A DNA stretch of 35,287 nt from an uncultured Bacilli bacterium (GCA_947585065.1 CANPWX010000003.1:1-35287); one strand, 5' to 3'; positions 1-8,513 are shown, counted from the stretch's first letter. Numbers and translations are program-made. Notes: generated from the sequence alone by a model not told the origin.

Positions 1-720
1 TATGAAGAGTTTGCAAAGGAATCCGATATTGTAAAAATGCAAGCTGTTGATATCCACTTTTGGTTAATGAAAGATATTTTACAAAAAGCCGATCGAATGA
101 CAATGGCAAATTCTATTGAAGGTCGCGTTCCTTTCATTGATAAAGAAATCTACAAAGTAGCAAGTGGACTCCCTTTCTCCTATAAAGTAACCAAAGAAAT
201 CATGAAAAAATTAACCGAGCAACAAACCACACCAAATAAAATAGGAGTATGTAAAAAACTAACAGAAAAAGAAATACAAGGAGATATTTTAGTATTAGAT
301 GGCATTCAAGATCCGGGAAATTTAGGAACAATTTTAAGAAGTGCAATGGCCTTTAATATGAAAAATGTGGTATTAAGTCCAACTTGTGTCGATCTTTATA
401 ATCCAAAAGTAATACGAAGTACAGAAGGTATTTTTATTCCTTTAAATATCATACGTACAGATTTAGTCCCATTTATTACAAAGTTAAAAAAGGAAAAAAA
501 TTACTTTGTCATCGGTGCAGACATGAGAGGAAAAGAGATTAGAAAAATGAAAAATTCACCCATGATTCTAGTAATAGGAAGTGAAGGGAAGGGAATTAGC
601 CCAGAAGTACGCACGACAATTGATGAATATGAACGAATTCCCATGAACAATGCGTGCGAATCTTTAAATGCTGCAGTAAGTGCCTCTATTCTTTTATATG
701 AAAGAAGTAAAAGACTATGA
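1..720 (+). CDS. Chimeric ORF: asparagine synthetase fragment fused to TrmH/SpoU-family 23S rRNA methyltransferase domain
   Basis: The frame is open from the first base, so the gene begins upstream of the window. Residues up to about 60 are the synthetase core of AsnB-type asparagine synthetase: HFWLMKDILQKADRMTMAN is followed by GRVPFIDKE. From about V63 (nt 187) the sequence becomes a SpoU/TrmH 2'-O-ribose methyltransferase, with GIQDPGNLGTILRSA, motif 1 NPKVIRSTEG, motif 2 VIGSEGKGIS and motif 3 IPMNNACESLNAA. The SPOUT knot looks complete. The N-terminal RNA-binding domain normal for this family is missing, as is the rest of AsnB. The switch lies within a YKVTKE-like stretch (nt 181-198) that could occur in either parent. 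It is either a genomic deletion fusion or a misassembly. The stop overlaps rimM by four bases (ATGA), so the methyltransferase end heads the rimM-trmD operon. Confidence 0.8.
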   Translation, partial: YEEFAKESDIVKMQAVDIHFWLMKDILQKADRMTMANSIEGRVPFIDKEIYKVASGLPFSYKVTKEIMKKLTEQQTTPNKIGVCKKLTEKEIQGDILVLDGIQDPGNLGTILRSAMAFNMKNVVLSPTCVDLYNPKVIRSTEGIFIPLNIIRTDLVPFITKLKKEKNYFVIGADMRGKEIRKMKNSPMILVIGSEGKGISPEVRTTIDEYERIPMNNACESLNAAVSASILLYERSKRL

Positions 721-1193
721 TTTATTTTGGATATACAACTATGTCACATGGACTCAAAGGAGAACTAAAACTATATACAAATTTTTCCTTAAAAGAAAAA
801 GTTTTAAAAACAGGCTTTCCTGTATATATAGAAAATCAAAAGCATATCATTACGACTGTCCGTCATCATAAAGATTATGAATTAGTGACCTTTGATAAAA
901 TAACAGACATTAATGCTGTAGAACATCTTCGCCATAAAGAAATTTATGTTTTAAAAGAAGATTTAAAAGAAGATTTAATTTTAGAAGAACTCATTGGATA
1001 TGAAGTGAGAGAAAAAGAAGAAAGTCTTGGAAAAATAAAAAATATTTTGTATAATAAAAGTGGTATGTTACTAGAAGTAGAAAAAAACAAAAAATTTTTC
1101 ATACCATATCAAGAAAATTTTATAAAATCAATTAATGAAACAAATCATATAGTTTATGTAAATAATGTAAAAGGAGTTTTAGATTCCTTGTAG
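717..1193 (+). CDS. rimM: Ribosome maturation factor RimM
   Basis: This 158-residue protein matches RimM, which binds uS19 and assists late maturation of the 30S head in the cytoplasm. The N-terminal beta-barrel begins FGYTTMSHGLKGELKLYT, close to the family GxIxxxHGxKGE signature. The C-terminal PRC-barrel half contains LIGYEVREKEESLGKI and FFIPYQENFIK. Length is slightly under the usual 165-175. The ATG overlaps the preceding stop (ATGA), indicating translational coupling, and trmD follows after 14 bases, the usual rimM-trmD pairing in bacteria. Residues about 80-90 contain a short KEDLKEDL duplication in the linker. I am confident of the assignment. Confidence 0.93.
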   Translation: MIYFGYTTMSHGLKGELKLYTNFSLKEKVLKTGFPVYIENQKHIITTVRHHKDYELVTFDKITDINAVEHLRHKEIYVLKEDLKEDLILEELIGYEVREKEESLGKIKNILYNKSGMLLEVEKNKKFFIPYQENFIKSINETNHIVYVNNVKGVLDSL

Positions 1194-1207
1194 TTTGGGG
1201 GTATCTT

Positions 1208-1867
1208 ATGCAAATTGATATTTTAACACTTTTTCCACATATGTTTGATGGATTTTTAGAAGAATCAATTATAAAACGTGCCATAGAAAAAGGATTAGTC
1301 AAAATAAATATTATCGATTTTCGCGAATTTTCGACATTAAATAATCATCAAGTAGACGATACACCATATGGTGGAGGTGCTGGTATGGTATTACGATGTG
1401 AACCATTAGTCGCGGCTATAGAATCGGTAAGAAAAGAAGATACTTTAGTATGTCTTATGTGTCCTCAAGGAAAAAAATATACCGAAAAAAAAGCAATGGA
1501 TCTTGCTACTAAAAAACATATTGTCCTTGTCTGTGGGCATTACGAAGGATTTGATGAACGCATACGTTCCTTTGTAGATGAAGAAATATCAATAGGAGAC
1601 TATATATTAACAGGTGGGGAGATACCAGCAATGGCAATCAGTGATTCGGTAATTCGTTTACTTCCAGGAGTCATTCGTGAAGAATCGCGATCATTTGACT
1701 CATTTATGAATGGGCTATTAGATTATCCAACCTATACAAAGCCAAGAGAGTTTCGAGGATTAGAAGTCCCAGAAATTCTACTCAGTGGCGACCATAAAAA
1801 AATCGAAGAATGGCGAGAAAAAGAAGCTGAGAAAAAAACGAAAGAAAAAAGAAAAGATTTGCTATAG
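1208..1867 (+). CDS. trmD: tRNA (guanine37-N1)-methyltransferase TrmD
   Basis: TrmD transfers methyl from S-adenosylmethionine to N1 of G37 in tRNAs reading CNN codons, which prevents +1 frameshifting. The 219 residues start with the typical IDILTLFPHMFDGFLEESI. They carry DDTPYGGGAGMV, the trefoil-knot segment VLVCGHYEGFDERI and the SAM-binding loop SIGDYILTGGEIPAM, then DYPTYTKPREF. The protein is about 20 residues shorter than most TrmD proteins, with a compact Lys/Glu-rich C-terminus. It follows rimM in the same operon. In many Firmicutes rplS comes next; here an unrelated unknown gene starts 13 bases downstream. Confidence 0.95.
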   Translation: MQIDILTLFPHMFDGFLEESIIKRAIEKGLVKINIIDFREFSTLNNHQVDDTPYGGGAGMVLRCEPLVAAIESVRKEDTLVCLMCPQGKKYTEKKAMDLATKKHIVLVCGHYEGFDERIRSFVDEEISIGDYILTGGEIPAMAISDSVIRLLPGVIREESRSFDSFMNGLLDYPTYTKPREFRGLEVPEILLSGDHKKIEEWREKEAEKKTKEKRKDLL

Positions 1868-1880
1868 GAAGGTGTATCTC

Positions 1881-2339
1881 ATGGAAAAATACCAAATAGA
1901 TAAAAACAAAAAAGCCAAAAAAATTACCAAAAAAGATTGGATGGTAGAAGGAATTCATCTAAATCCTAAAATCAAAGAAAGAGAGCGTTTAATTAAAGTA
2001 GAAGAAATAACTGTAGTAAATAAAAACTTAAAAGAAAAAGTTTTAAAAATGCAGTTTTCAGTCGCGTTTAAACGATTATTAAAGCAGGTAATGAATGTAT
2101 CAGAAAGTGAAAATCCAAGTGATGGAGATATCAAACTGGCTTTATCAGAAGTAGAAAGAATGAAACAAATTTTAAAAGAAAAATATAAAAAAGAATTAAG
2201 CCATCAAGAGTATCATACCATGTGGCGAAAAGCAGAAATACTAGAAGAAGATTTAAAAAGAAAAATAATATATCAAGAACAAAGAAAAGAATTTTTAAAT
2301 CAAATATACAGGGAGGAAGAAAGGGGAAGAAGTAGGTGA
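1881..2339 (+). CDS. Hypothetical protein, highly charged and probably helical
   Basis: I do not recognise this 152-residue protein. The ATG at 1881 is chosen because GGAAGGTG lies about 7 bases upstream; an in-frame ATG at 1785 would run 80 bases into trmD. The sequence is Lys/Glu-rich with no signal peptide and no membrane segment. Residues 1-50 are basic (KKAKKITKKDW). The second half (about 80-150) looks like long amphipathic helices with many Glu/Lys/Arg, including EYHTMWRKAEILEEDLKRK, and could form a coiled coil. It ends with a GTGA overlap with the next gene, so the two are translationally coupled. Position beside trmD suggests an RNA- or ribosome-related role, but that is guesswork. 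Confidence 0.75.
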   Translation: MEKYQIDKNKKAKKITKKDWMVEGIHLNPKIKERERLIKVEEITVVNKNLKEKVLKMQFSVAFKRLLKQVMNVSESENPSDGDIKLALSEVERMKQILKEKYKKELSHQEYHTMWRKAEILEEDLKRKIIYQEQRKEFLNQIYREEERGRSR

Positions 2340-2902
2340 AAGTATTTGATTTTGACAATACGATTTACAAAGGAGAAAGTACATTTGACTTTGCCATTTA
2401 TGTAATGAAAAGAAAAAAATCCTTACTACGTTACATACCAAGAATAGTTTGGATTTTACTTTTATATAAAATATGTAAAATGAATATTGAAGAATTTACA
2501 GAAAGATTAGAAAAAAATTCCAAATTATTTTTAGAAAATGAAGAATTAATAACATCTCTAGTCCCAGAGTTCTGGCTAGATAATATTGAAAAATTATATC
2601 CTAATATGTTAAAGAAAATTCAAAAAGAGGATATTATTATTACAACCAGTCCAAAATTTTTAATAGATGGAGTAAGAGATCTTTTAAATACAGAAAAAAT
2701 ATTAACAACAGAATTAGACTTAAAATCAGGAAAAATTAAATATTTAAACTTTCAAGAAAATAAAGTAAAAAGTTTTGAAAAAAAATATAAAGGTGAGAAA
2801 ATAGAAGCATTATATACAGACTCTTATAATGATACACCTTTGATGGAGATTGCAAAATCGGTTTATATTGTCAAAAATGGAATACCAAGAAAAATAAAAT
2901 AG
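2336..2902 (+). CDS. HAD-superfamily phosphatase, SerB-like subclass IB
   Basis: This 188-residue protein has the haloacid dehalogenase signature. Motif I is FDFDNTIY with D5 as predicted nucleophile and D7 as acid/base. A motif II Ser/Thr lies in IIITTSPKF, a motif III Lys around NKVKSF, and the motif IV acids in YTDSYNDTPL. A helical cap (about residues 15-90) lies between motifs I and II, as in HAD-IB phosphatases related to phosphoserine phosphatase. The substrate cannot be read from sequence; a small phosphate monoester is likely. Translation starts at GTG 2336, overlapping the upstream stop and preceded by a purine-rich GGAGG tract near 2311. priA follows 18 bases later. Confidence 0.8.
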   Translation: MKVFDFDNTIYKGESTFDFAIYVMKRKKSLLRYIPRIVWILLLYKICKMNIEEFTERLEKNSKLFLENEELITSLVPEFWLDNIEKLYPNMLKKIQKEDIIITTSPKFLIDGVRDLLNTEKILTTELDLKSGKIKYLNFQENKVKSFEKKYKGEKIEALYTDSYNDTPLMEIAKSVYIVKNGIPRKIK

Positions 2903-2920
2903 ATAAGGTGACGTGATCGT

Positions 2921-5086
2921 ATGTATGTAGAAGTATTAGTAGAAATACAAAATAAACAAGTGGATAAAACTTTTACATATAAAGTAAAGGAAGAACAACA
3001 AGAAAATGTGAAAATTGGTTGTCGAGTTCTCGTACCTTTTGGAAAAATGATTATAGAAGGATATGTTTTAAATATTTTAAAAGAAACAGAAAGAGATGCC
3101 AAAGAAATCATTGAAGTTTTAGATGAAGAACCAGTATTAAATGAAGAAATGCTCACGTTAGGAAAAGAACTAAAAGAATTAACTTTATGTAGTTTAAGTG
3201 CTTGTTACTCAGCTATGCTTCCAAAAGCTTTGAAAGCAAGTCATAAATCCAAAGTAAATAAAAAATTAGAAAGTTATTTAAAACTATGTGTCTCATTTGA
3301 AACGGCCTACCAATGTTGTAAAAGTGCCAGTCAAAAAGATGTCATTCATTTATTTGAACAAGAAAATGTTCTGTTAAAAAAGAAAGCAAATTTAGTCAGT
3401 GCATCGGCGACAAAAACATTAATAAAAAATAAAATAATTGAAGAAATCACCAGTGAAGTATATCGTTATCAAATAAAAAATACGAATCAAGAAGAAAAAT
3501 GTTCTTTAAATGAAGAGCAAACAAAAGCTGTGAATGAAATAGAAAAGGGACTAAACACATCCAATATTTATTTGCTTCATGGTGTGACAGGTTCAGGTAA
3601 AACCGAGGTTTATTTAGAACTGATTGAACAAGTAATAAAACAAGAAAAACAAGCTTTAGTATTAGTACCAGAAATCAGCATTACCACTCAATTAATAAAA
3701 CGTTTTAGTAAAAGATTTACACGTCTTGCTTGCCTCCATTCAGGGTTAAGTGATGGGGAAAGATTTGATGAATGGCGTAAAATCCTGCGTAACGAAGTAG
3801 ATATTGTCATAGGAGCCAGAAGTGCCGTTTTTGCTCCTTTAAAAAACATAGGAATCATAATTTTTGATGAAGAACATTCTGAATCATTTAAACAAGAAAA
3901 CAATCCAAAATATCATGCCCTAGATGTAGCAAAAATAAGAAGCAAAACTCATCAATGCCCAATTGTTTTAGGAAGTGCAACACCATCATTAGAGACAATG
4001 GCTCGGGCCATGAAAAAAAGATATACCTACATTCCTCTAACAAAAAGAGTAGCAGGAGGAAGTCTTCCCCTCGTTTCATTAGTTGATATGGAACCAGAAA
4101 TCAAAATGCATCACCCCATATTAAGTAGAGAATTAGAGTGCTCAATTATTGAAGCATTAAATAACAACGAACAAGTCTTACTCTTATTAAATAGAAGAGG
4201 ATACTCGACAACCATATCCTGTTCCAACTGTGGATATACTTACCGTTGTCCCTACTGTGATATTACCTTAACATATCACAAAAGTTCCAATCAATTAAGA
4301 TGCCATTACTGTGGATACACCATATACAAAAGTGATATTTGTCCAGAATGTAAAGAAGAGGGATTAAATTATTATGGGCTAGGCACCGAAAAATTAGAAG
4401 ATTATTTAGAAGAAGTTTTTCCAACTGCCAAAATTGTTCGAATGGATCGAGATAGTACTACAAAAAAAGGAGCATACGATCAAATTATAGAAGATTTTCA
4501 AAATCATAAATATGATATTTTATTAGGAACGCAGATGATTAGCAAAGGATTAGATTTTGATCATGTAAGTTTAGTAGGTATATTAAACGCAGATCAATCA
4601 TTAAATATACCAGATTATAGAAGTAATGAAAGAACATTCTCATTACTCTATCAAGCCTGTGGCCGAGCAGGTCGAAGAAAAAAAAGAGGTCAAGTAATTT
4701 TACAAACTTTTAATCCAGAACATTATATATTAAAATGCGTACAAAATGAAAATTATTTTGATTTCTATAAATATGAAATGAACATTCGAAAAACATTGAA
4801 ATATCCACCATTTTTCTATTTAGTAACCATTTTAATTAAAAGTAAAGACTACCATGAAGCCTCACAAGAAGCAAGTAAAATCGCCAAATATTTAAAATCA
4901 CAAATTGATTCCAGTACCATTCTGTTGGGGCCAACCACAGCAAATCAATTTATGATCAATAAAGTCTATCATTTTGAAATAAATATAAAATATCGATTTG
5001 ATGATAAATTAAAAGAAGCATTGAAAGAACTAGATTCGATGTATTTAATGAATAAGAAAGTAGCAATAGATATTGATTTTCAATAA
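2921..5086 (+). CDS. priA: Primosomal protein N' (replication restart helicase PriA)
   Basis: PriA recognises stalled or D-loop forks and reloads the replicative helicase. The 721 residues hold an N-terminal 3'-DNA-binding domain (VEIQNKQVDKTFTYKV), the Walker A motif GVTGSGKTEVYLE near residue 220, the Walker B box DEEH near 315 and motif III GSATPSLE. A zinc-binding insert around 433-475 has four CxxC pairs (CSNC, CPYC, CHYC, CPEC). The C-terminal helicase lobe has LLGTQMISKGLDFDHV and QACGRAGR. Length is normal to slightly short. fmt follows, as in B. subtilis, but def, which lies between them there, is absent. Confidence 0.96.
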   Translation: MYVEVLVEIQNKQVDKTFTYKVKEEQQENVKIGCRVLVPFGKMIIEGYVLNILKETERDAKEIIEVLDEEPVLNEEMLTLGKELKELTLCSLSACYSAMLPKALKASHKSKVNKKLESYLKLCVSFETAYQCCKSASQKDVIHLFEQENVLLKKKANLVSASATKTLIKNKIIEEITSEVYRYQIKNTNQEEKCSLNEEQTKAVNEIEKGLNTSNIYLLHGVTGSGKTEVYLELIEQVIKQEKQALVLVPEISITTQLIKRFSKRFTRLACLHSGLSDGERFDEWRKILRNEVDIVIGARSAVFAPLKNIGIIIFDEEHSESFKQENNPKYHALDVAKIRSKTHQCPIVLGSATPSLETMARAMKKRYTYIPLTKRVAGGSLPLVSLVDMEPEIKMHHPILSRELECSIIEALNNNEQVLLLLNRRGYSTTISCSNCGYTYRCPYCDITLTYHKSSNQLRCHYCGYTIYKSDICPECKEEGLNYYGLGTEKLEDYLEEVFPTAKIVRMDRDSTTKKGAYDQIIEDFQNHKYDILLGTQMISKGLDFDHVSLVGILNADQSLNIPDYRSNERTFSLLYQACGRAGRRKKRGQVILQTFNPEHYILKCVQNENYFDFYKYEMNIRKTLKYPPFFYLVTILIKSKDYHEASQEASKIAKYLKSQIDSSTILLGPTTANQFMINKVYHFEINIKYRFDDKLKEALKELDSMYLMNKKVAIDIDFQ

Positions 5087-5102
5087 AAGAAAGGAAAAGA
5101 AA

Positions 5103-6035
5103 ATGAAAACAAAAATTGTATTTATGGGAACGCCAGAGTTTGCAGTTCCTGTATTAGAAGGATTAATAGAAAATTATGATGTTGTCCTTGTGGTATCGCA
5201 GCCAGATAAATTAGTAGGAAGAAAACAAGTACTGACACCGACACCAATCAAACAACTTGCATTAAAATATAATATTCCTGTTCATCAACCAGAAAAACTA
5301 AAACTAGATTATGCTCCTATTGAAGAAGCAAAGCCAGATTTGATTATTACCTGTGCTTATGGTCAGATAATTCCAGAAAATATATTAAACATCCCACGAA
5401 TTGGCTCATTTAATGTGCATGCTTCTCTTTTACCAAAATTAAGAGGAGGTGCGCCGATTCATAAAGCACTCATCAATGGCGAAGAAAAAACAGGAGTTAC
5501 GATTATGTATATGGATAAAGGGATGGACACCGGAGACATCATTGAAAAAAAAGAATACAAAATAAAAAATAATGACAATGTAGGAACTTTACATGAGATA
5601 CTATCCATTATGGGACGAGATTTATTATTAGAAGTATTACCAAGTATTATCCAAAAAACAAATAAAAGAGAAAAGCAAAACGAACAAGAAGCAACTTATG
5701 CCTATAATATAAAAAGAGAAGAAGAAAGAATCGATTTTTATAACAATGGGAAAAAAATTATCAATCAAATTCGAGGCTTAAATCCATGGCCAACCGCGAA
5801 TATAGTAGTGAATGGGGAAGAATTTAAAATATTAGAAGCAGGATTTAAACAAATTCCATCTAAAACGCCAAATCAAGTCGTAGAAGTGACACCTGTTAGC
5901 ATTGGAATAGGATGTTTAGATGGAATAATTGAAATTACAAAATTAAAACCATTTGGCAAAAGACTCATGAGTACGAAAGAATATCTAAATGGTATGAAAA
6001 AAGAAACCATTTTAAATTGGAAGATCAATGAATGA
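5103..6035 (+). CDS. fmt: Methionyl-tRNA formyltransferase
   Basis: Fmt formylates initiator Met-tRNA using 10-formyltetrahydrofolate. The 310 residues open with the family sequence KIVFMGTPEFAVPVLEGL. They contain the catalytic region SFNVHASLLPKLRGGAPI, giving the Asn/His pair, and the catalytic Asp in DKGMDTGDI. The C-terminal OB-like tRNA-binding domain includes NQIRGLNPWPTA. The ATG at 5103 follows an AAAGGAAAAG ribosome site and gives the conserved N-terminus; an in-frame ATG at 5073 lies inside priA and would add ten non-conserved residues. The stop codon sits in the descending arm of a terminator hairpin. Neither def nor rsmB, the usual neighbours, is present. Confidence 0.96.
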   Translation: MKTKIVFMGTPEFAVPVLEGLIENYDVVLVVSQPDKLVGRKQVLTPTPIKQLALKYNIPVHQPEKLKLDYAPIEEAKPDLIITCAYGQIIPENILNIPRIGSFNVHASLLPKLRGGAPIHKALINGEEKTGVTIMYMDKGMDTGDIIEKKEYKIKNNDNVGTLHEILSIMGRDLLLEVLPSIIQKTNKREKQNEQEATYAYNIKREEERIDFYNNGKKIINQIRGLNPWPTANIVVNGEEFKILEAGFKQIPSKTPNQVVEVTPVSIGIGCLDGIIEITKLKPFGKRLMSTKEYLNGMKKETILNWKINE

Positions 6036-6043
6036 TCTTTTTT
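6021..6043 (+). terminator. Intrinsic terminator overlapping the fmt stop codon
   Basis: AAGATCA (6021-6027) pairs perfectly with TGATCTT (6033-6039) across a five-base loop and runs into six Ts (6038-6043). The fmt stop TGA at 6033-6035 is in the descending arm. The stem is short and AT-rich, so strength is uncertain. Confidence 0.65.
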
Positions 6044-6049
6044 CTTTTC

Positions 6050-6078
6050 TTGCAACTTCATTCATTTTATGAAATAAT
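6050..6078 (+). promoter_or_regulatory. Putative sigma-A promoter for rlmN
   Basis: TTGCAA (6050-6055), a 17-base spacer and AATAAT (6073-6078) lie between the fmt terminator and rlmN. The predicted start near 6085 leaves only about ten bases before the ATG, so the leader would be very short. Confidence 0.5.
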
Positions 6079-6094
6079 AAAAGCGGTGATTTTC

Positions 6095-7108
6095 ATGAAT
6101 ATTTATAATTTAACCAGAGAAGAATTAGAAAATTATTTTGAAACAAAAAATGAGAAAAAATTTAAAGCAACACAAGTTTATGAGTGGCTTTATCAAAAGA
6201 AAATCAAACAGTGGGATCAAATGAGTAACATCAAGAAAGAAGTAAGAGAAAAGTTACAACAAGACTTTGTAATAGAACTACCAAAAATCATCAAAAAAGA
6301 AAGTGATACAGATGTAAATAAATATTTATTTGAATTAAAAGATGAAGAAAGAGTAGAGGCCGTATTAATGCATCATGATTATGGCCTTAGTCTATGTGTA
6401 TCTTCTGAAGTTGGGTGTAATATGGGTTGTAAATTTTGTGAATCAGGAAGACTAAAAAAAGTAAGAAATTTAACCACTGGTGAAATGGTGGGACAAATTC
6501 TAGCTATTGAAGAAGATATTCATGCATCTTTGTATTCAGTTGTCATTATGGGAATTGGAGAGCCTTTTGATAATTATGAAAATGTAATCCGTTTTATAAA
6601 GATCATCAACGATGCGAAGGGTTTACAAATTGGTGCAAGACATATTACCGTTTCCACATGTGGATTAGTTCCTAAAATAAAAGAAATTGCTGACTTTCCA
6701 ATTCAAATTAATTTAGCCATTTCTCTTCATGCACCAAATGATGAGTTGCGTAGTAAATTGATGCCAATTAATCGAGCTTATCCAATTAAAGAAGTACTAA
6801 ATGCTGTGGAGGAATATATAAAAAAAACACATCGAAGAGTTACGATCGAATATATTTTACTAAAAGATGTCAATGATTCAGTCGAATGTGCAATCCAACT
6901 AGCGGATTTATTAAAAGGAATGAATGCTTATGTGAACTTAATTCCCTATAACGAAACAGAAGCAATGGAATTTAAAAAAAGCAAGAAAAGTCAAATTGAT
7001 TTGTTCTATAACACATTACAAAGTAAAAAAATTGGTGTGACAGTAAGAAGAGAATTTGGAAGTAAAATTTCCGCGGCCTGTGGACAACTTCGCAGTAAAA
7101 AAGTTTAA
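6095..7108 (+). CDS. rlmN: Dual-specificity 23S rRNA (A2503-C2) / tRNA (A37-C2) methyltransferase RlmN
   Basis: RlmN is a radical-SAM enzyme that methylates C2 of A2503 in 23S rRNA and of A37 in some tRNAs. The 337 residues contain the iron-sulfur motif CNMGCKFC, then GIGEPFDNYENV, and the C-terminal GSKISAACGQL carrying the Cys that forms the methylene intermediate. The residues after the cluster motif are ESGRLKKVRNL rather than the AST common in Bacillus RlmN; I believe similar versions occur in clostridial relatives. The ATG at 6095 follows GCGGTGAT; an upstream in-frame ATG at 6032 would fall inside fmt and its terminator. In B. subtilis rlmN is followed directly by prpC; here thyX intervenes. 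Confidence 0.93.
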   Translation: MNIYNLTREELENYFETKNEKKFKATQVYEWLYQKKIKQWDQMSNIKKEVREKLQQDFVIELPKIIKKESDTDVNKYLFELKDEERVEAVLMHHDYGLSLCVSSEVGCNMGCKFCESGRLKKVRNLTTGEMVGQILAIEEDIHASLYSVVIMGIGEPFDNYENVIRFIKIINDAKGLQIGARHITVSTCGLVPKIKEIADFPIQINLAISLHAPNDELRSKLMPINRAYPIKEVLNAVEEYIKKTHRRVTIEYILLKDVNDSVECAIQLADLLKGMNAYVNLIPYNETEAMEFKKSKKSQIDLFYNTLQSKKIGVTVRREFGSKISAACGQLRSKKV

Positions 7109-7132
7109 ATAAAGAAAAATACGTGCTATAAT
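7104..7132 (+). promoter_or_regulatory. Promoter for thyX
   Basis: TTTAAA (7104-7109), a 17-base spacer and a perfect TATAAT (7127-7132) preceded by TGC form an extended -10 promoter. The -35 overlaps the rlmN stop codon. The leader to the ATG at 7171 is about 32 bases and includes a GAAAGGAAA ribosome site. Confidence 0.7.
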
Positions 7133-7170
7133 TGTTTATAGAAGGATAATTTGGGGATAGAAAGGAAACT

Positions 7171-8355
7171 ATGAATGCAAAAATAACAGGGGTTACGACA
7201 ACTAACCCAGAAATTATTAAAAATTTTGATAGGAAAAATTTAGAATATCAAGGGGGTTACAATGCCAATATTTGCTATACCCAAAAAGATTGGGACGATA
7301 TTATTACAGAACCAAAAGAAAACACCGAAAATAGAATTTTAGGAAATAAAGAAAACAATCATCACAGCGTATTTGGACATGGTTATATCTCTTTATATTT
7401 AACAGAAATTCCTAAAATTCTGGCCATGATACTTAATAATGAGCATGAATACAATACGAGTGAAAAATCAGCAAGATATACTAAAATGCATCCAACGGAA
7501 AAAGAATTATTACTTTATGATAAATGGACGACGTTACTAGAAAAAGAGATAGATAAAAAATATCCAGATGAAAAATTTTTAAAAATCCGTAATCGTTATC
7601 ATAAACTTGCTATGGAAAATGCCCGTTATATGATCTCAGTAATGACTCCAACTAAAATGGCTTATACAACATCTTTTAGACAATGGAATTATATCTATGA
7701 TTTTGCAAGAACATGGGCAAAGGAAGAAACAACAAATCCTCTAAAAATAAAACTAAAACCTTATATGGAAGAATTTGCAGATACACTGATGAAAACAAAC
7801 ATGATTACAGGGGATATCAAAGACTATCGAAATCGCTCCTTTTCTTTAATTGTAGACGATAATGACTATCCAGAATATTTTGGTCGTACTTACAGTGTCA
7901 ATTATCTTGCATCATTTGCCGAAGTCGCTCAGCAGCAAAGACACCGTAGTATCTATCAAAATATGAAATATTTAGAACAAGAACTGTATATTGTGCCTCC
8001 AATTTTAAAAGAAAACAAAGAATTAGAAAAAAAATGGCTTGCAGATATCTCTTCGGTCGGAGAACTGATTCCTCAAGGAAGACTAGTCGAAGTAAATGAA
8101 TCAGGAAATTATGAATATTTCATCATGAAACTAGAAGAAAGACTTTGTTCCTGTGTGCAACTAGAAACTTGTATGCAAAATAAAGAAGTGTTAGAAAAAT
8201 ATATAAAAGCTCTAACATCTTCAAATGATCCAAGACTAAAGAAAGTGTTAGAATCCTTGCTTCCATACACAAATGGAGCAAGATGTATGGCTGGTTACCA
8301 TTGCCCAGAACCATGCGGTTTTAAAGAAGGAATAAATCTCACCAGAAAAATTTAA
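7171..8355 (+). CDS. thyX: FAD-dependent thymidylate synthase ThyX, long two-lobed form
   Basis: ThyX makes dTMP from dUMP using methylenetetrahydrofolate and FAD. At 394 residues this is almost twice the usual 220-260. The N-terminal lobe resembles ThyX: HHSVFGHGYISLYL (about 64-77), then NTSEKSARYTKM (95-106), matching the end of the RHRxxSxNExSxRY signature but with NEH in place of RHR. TPTKMAYTTSFRQWNYI follows. A second lobe repeats the pattern: NYLASFAEVAQQQRHRS has an intact RHR (257-259) but no SxRY, then YIVPP and IPQGRLVEV. The active-site motif therefore seems divided between two tandem lobes. The gene has its own promoter and sits between rlmN and prpC. Family call good; the internal duplication is my reading. 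Confidence 0.8.
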   Translation: MNAKITGVTTTNPEIIKNFDRKNLEYQGGYNANICYTQKDWDDIITEPKENTENRILGNKENNHHSVFGHGYISLYLTEIPKILAMILNNEHEYNTSEKSARYTKMHPTEKELLLYDKWTTLLEKEIDKKYPDEKFLKIRNRYHKLAMENARYMISVMTPTKMAYTTSFRQWNYIYDFARTWAKEETTNPLKIKLKPYMEEFADTLMKTNMITGDIKDYRNRSFSLIVDDNDYPEYFGRTYSVNYLASFAEVAQQQRHRSIYQNMKYLEQELYIVPPILKENKELEKKWLADISSVGELIPQGRLVEVNESGNYEYFIMKLEERLCSCVQLETCMQNKEVLEKYIKALTSSNDPRLKKVLESLLPYTNGARCMAGYHCPEPCGFKEGINLTRKI

Positions 8356-8458
8356 AAGAAAATAAGGATAAAAAGGAAGGAATAAAACATATAATGTAAA
8401 GAGTATGTAAACATTTGTTAAATTTTTGTAATTTTAAATGTCAAAAGAAAGTTAAGAA

Positions 8459-8487
8459 TTTACTAAAATTAAAAATTTTGATATGCT
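8459..8487 (+). promoter_or_regulatory. Promoter for the prpC-prkC-rsgA-rpe operon
   Basis: TTTACT (8459-8464), a 17-base spacer and TATGCT (8482-8487) preceded by TGA give an extended -10 promoter. It lies in the 158-base gap 8356-8513, which is otherwise very AT-rich and shows no gene. I could not find a convincing thyX terminator there. Confidence 0.55.
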
Positions 8488-8513
8488 TATTGTAATTAGT
8501 AGAAGGTGATAAC

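Noticed and set aside
957..990. Short direct repeat in rimM giving KEDLKEDL
   Set aside because: Two imperfect copies in an AT-rich coding linker; likely simple codon drift rather than a functional repeat.
8356..8458. Possible small gene or RNA between thyX and prpC
   Set aside because: No frame with a ribosome site and no stable hairpin; only AT-rich sequence leading to the prpC promoter.
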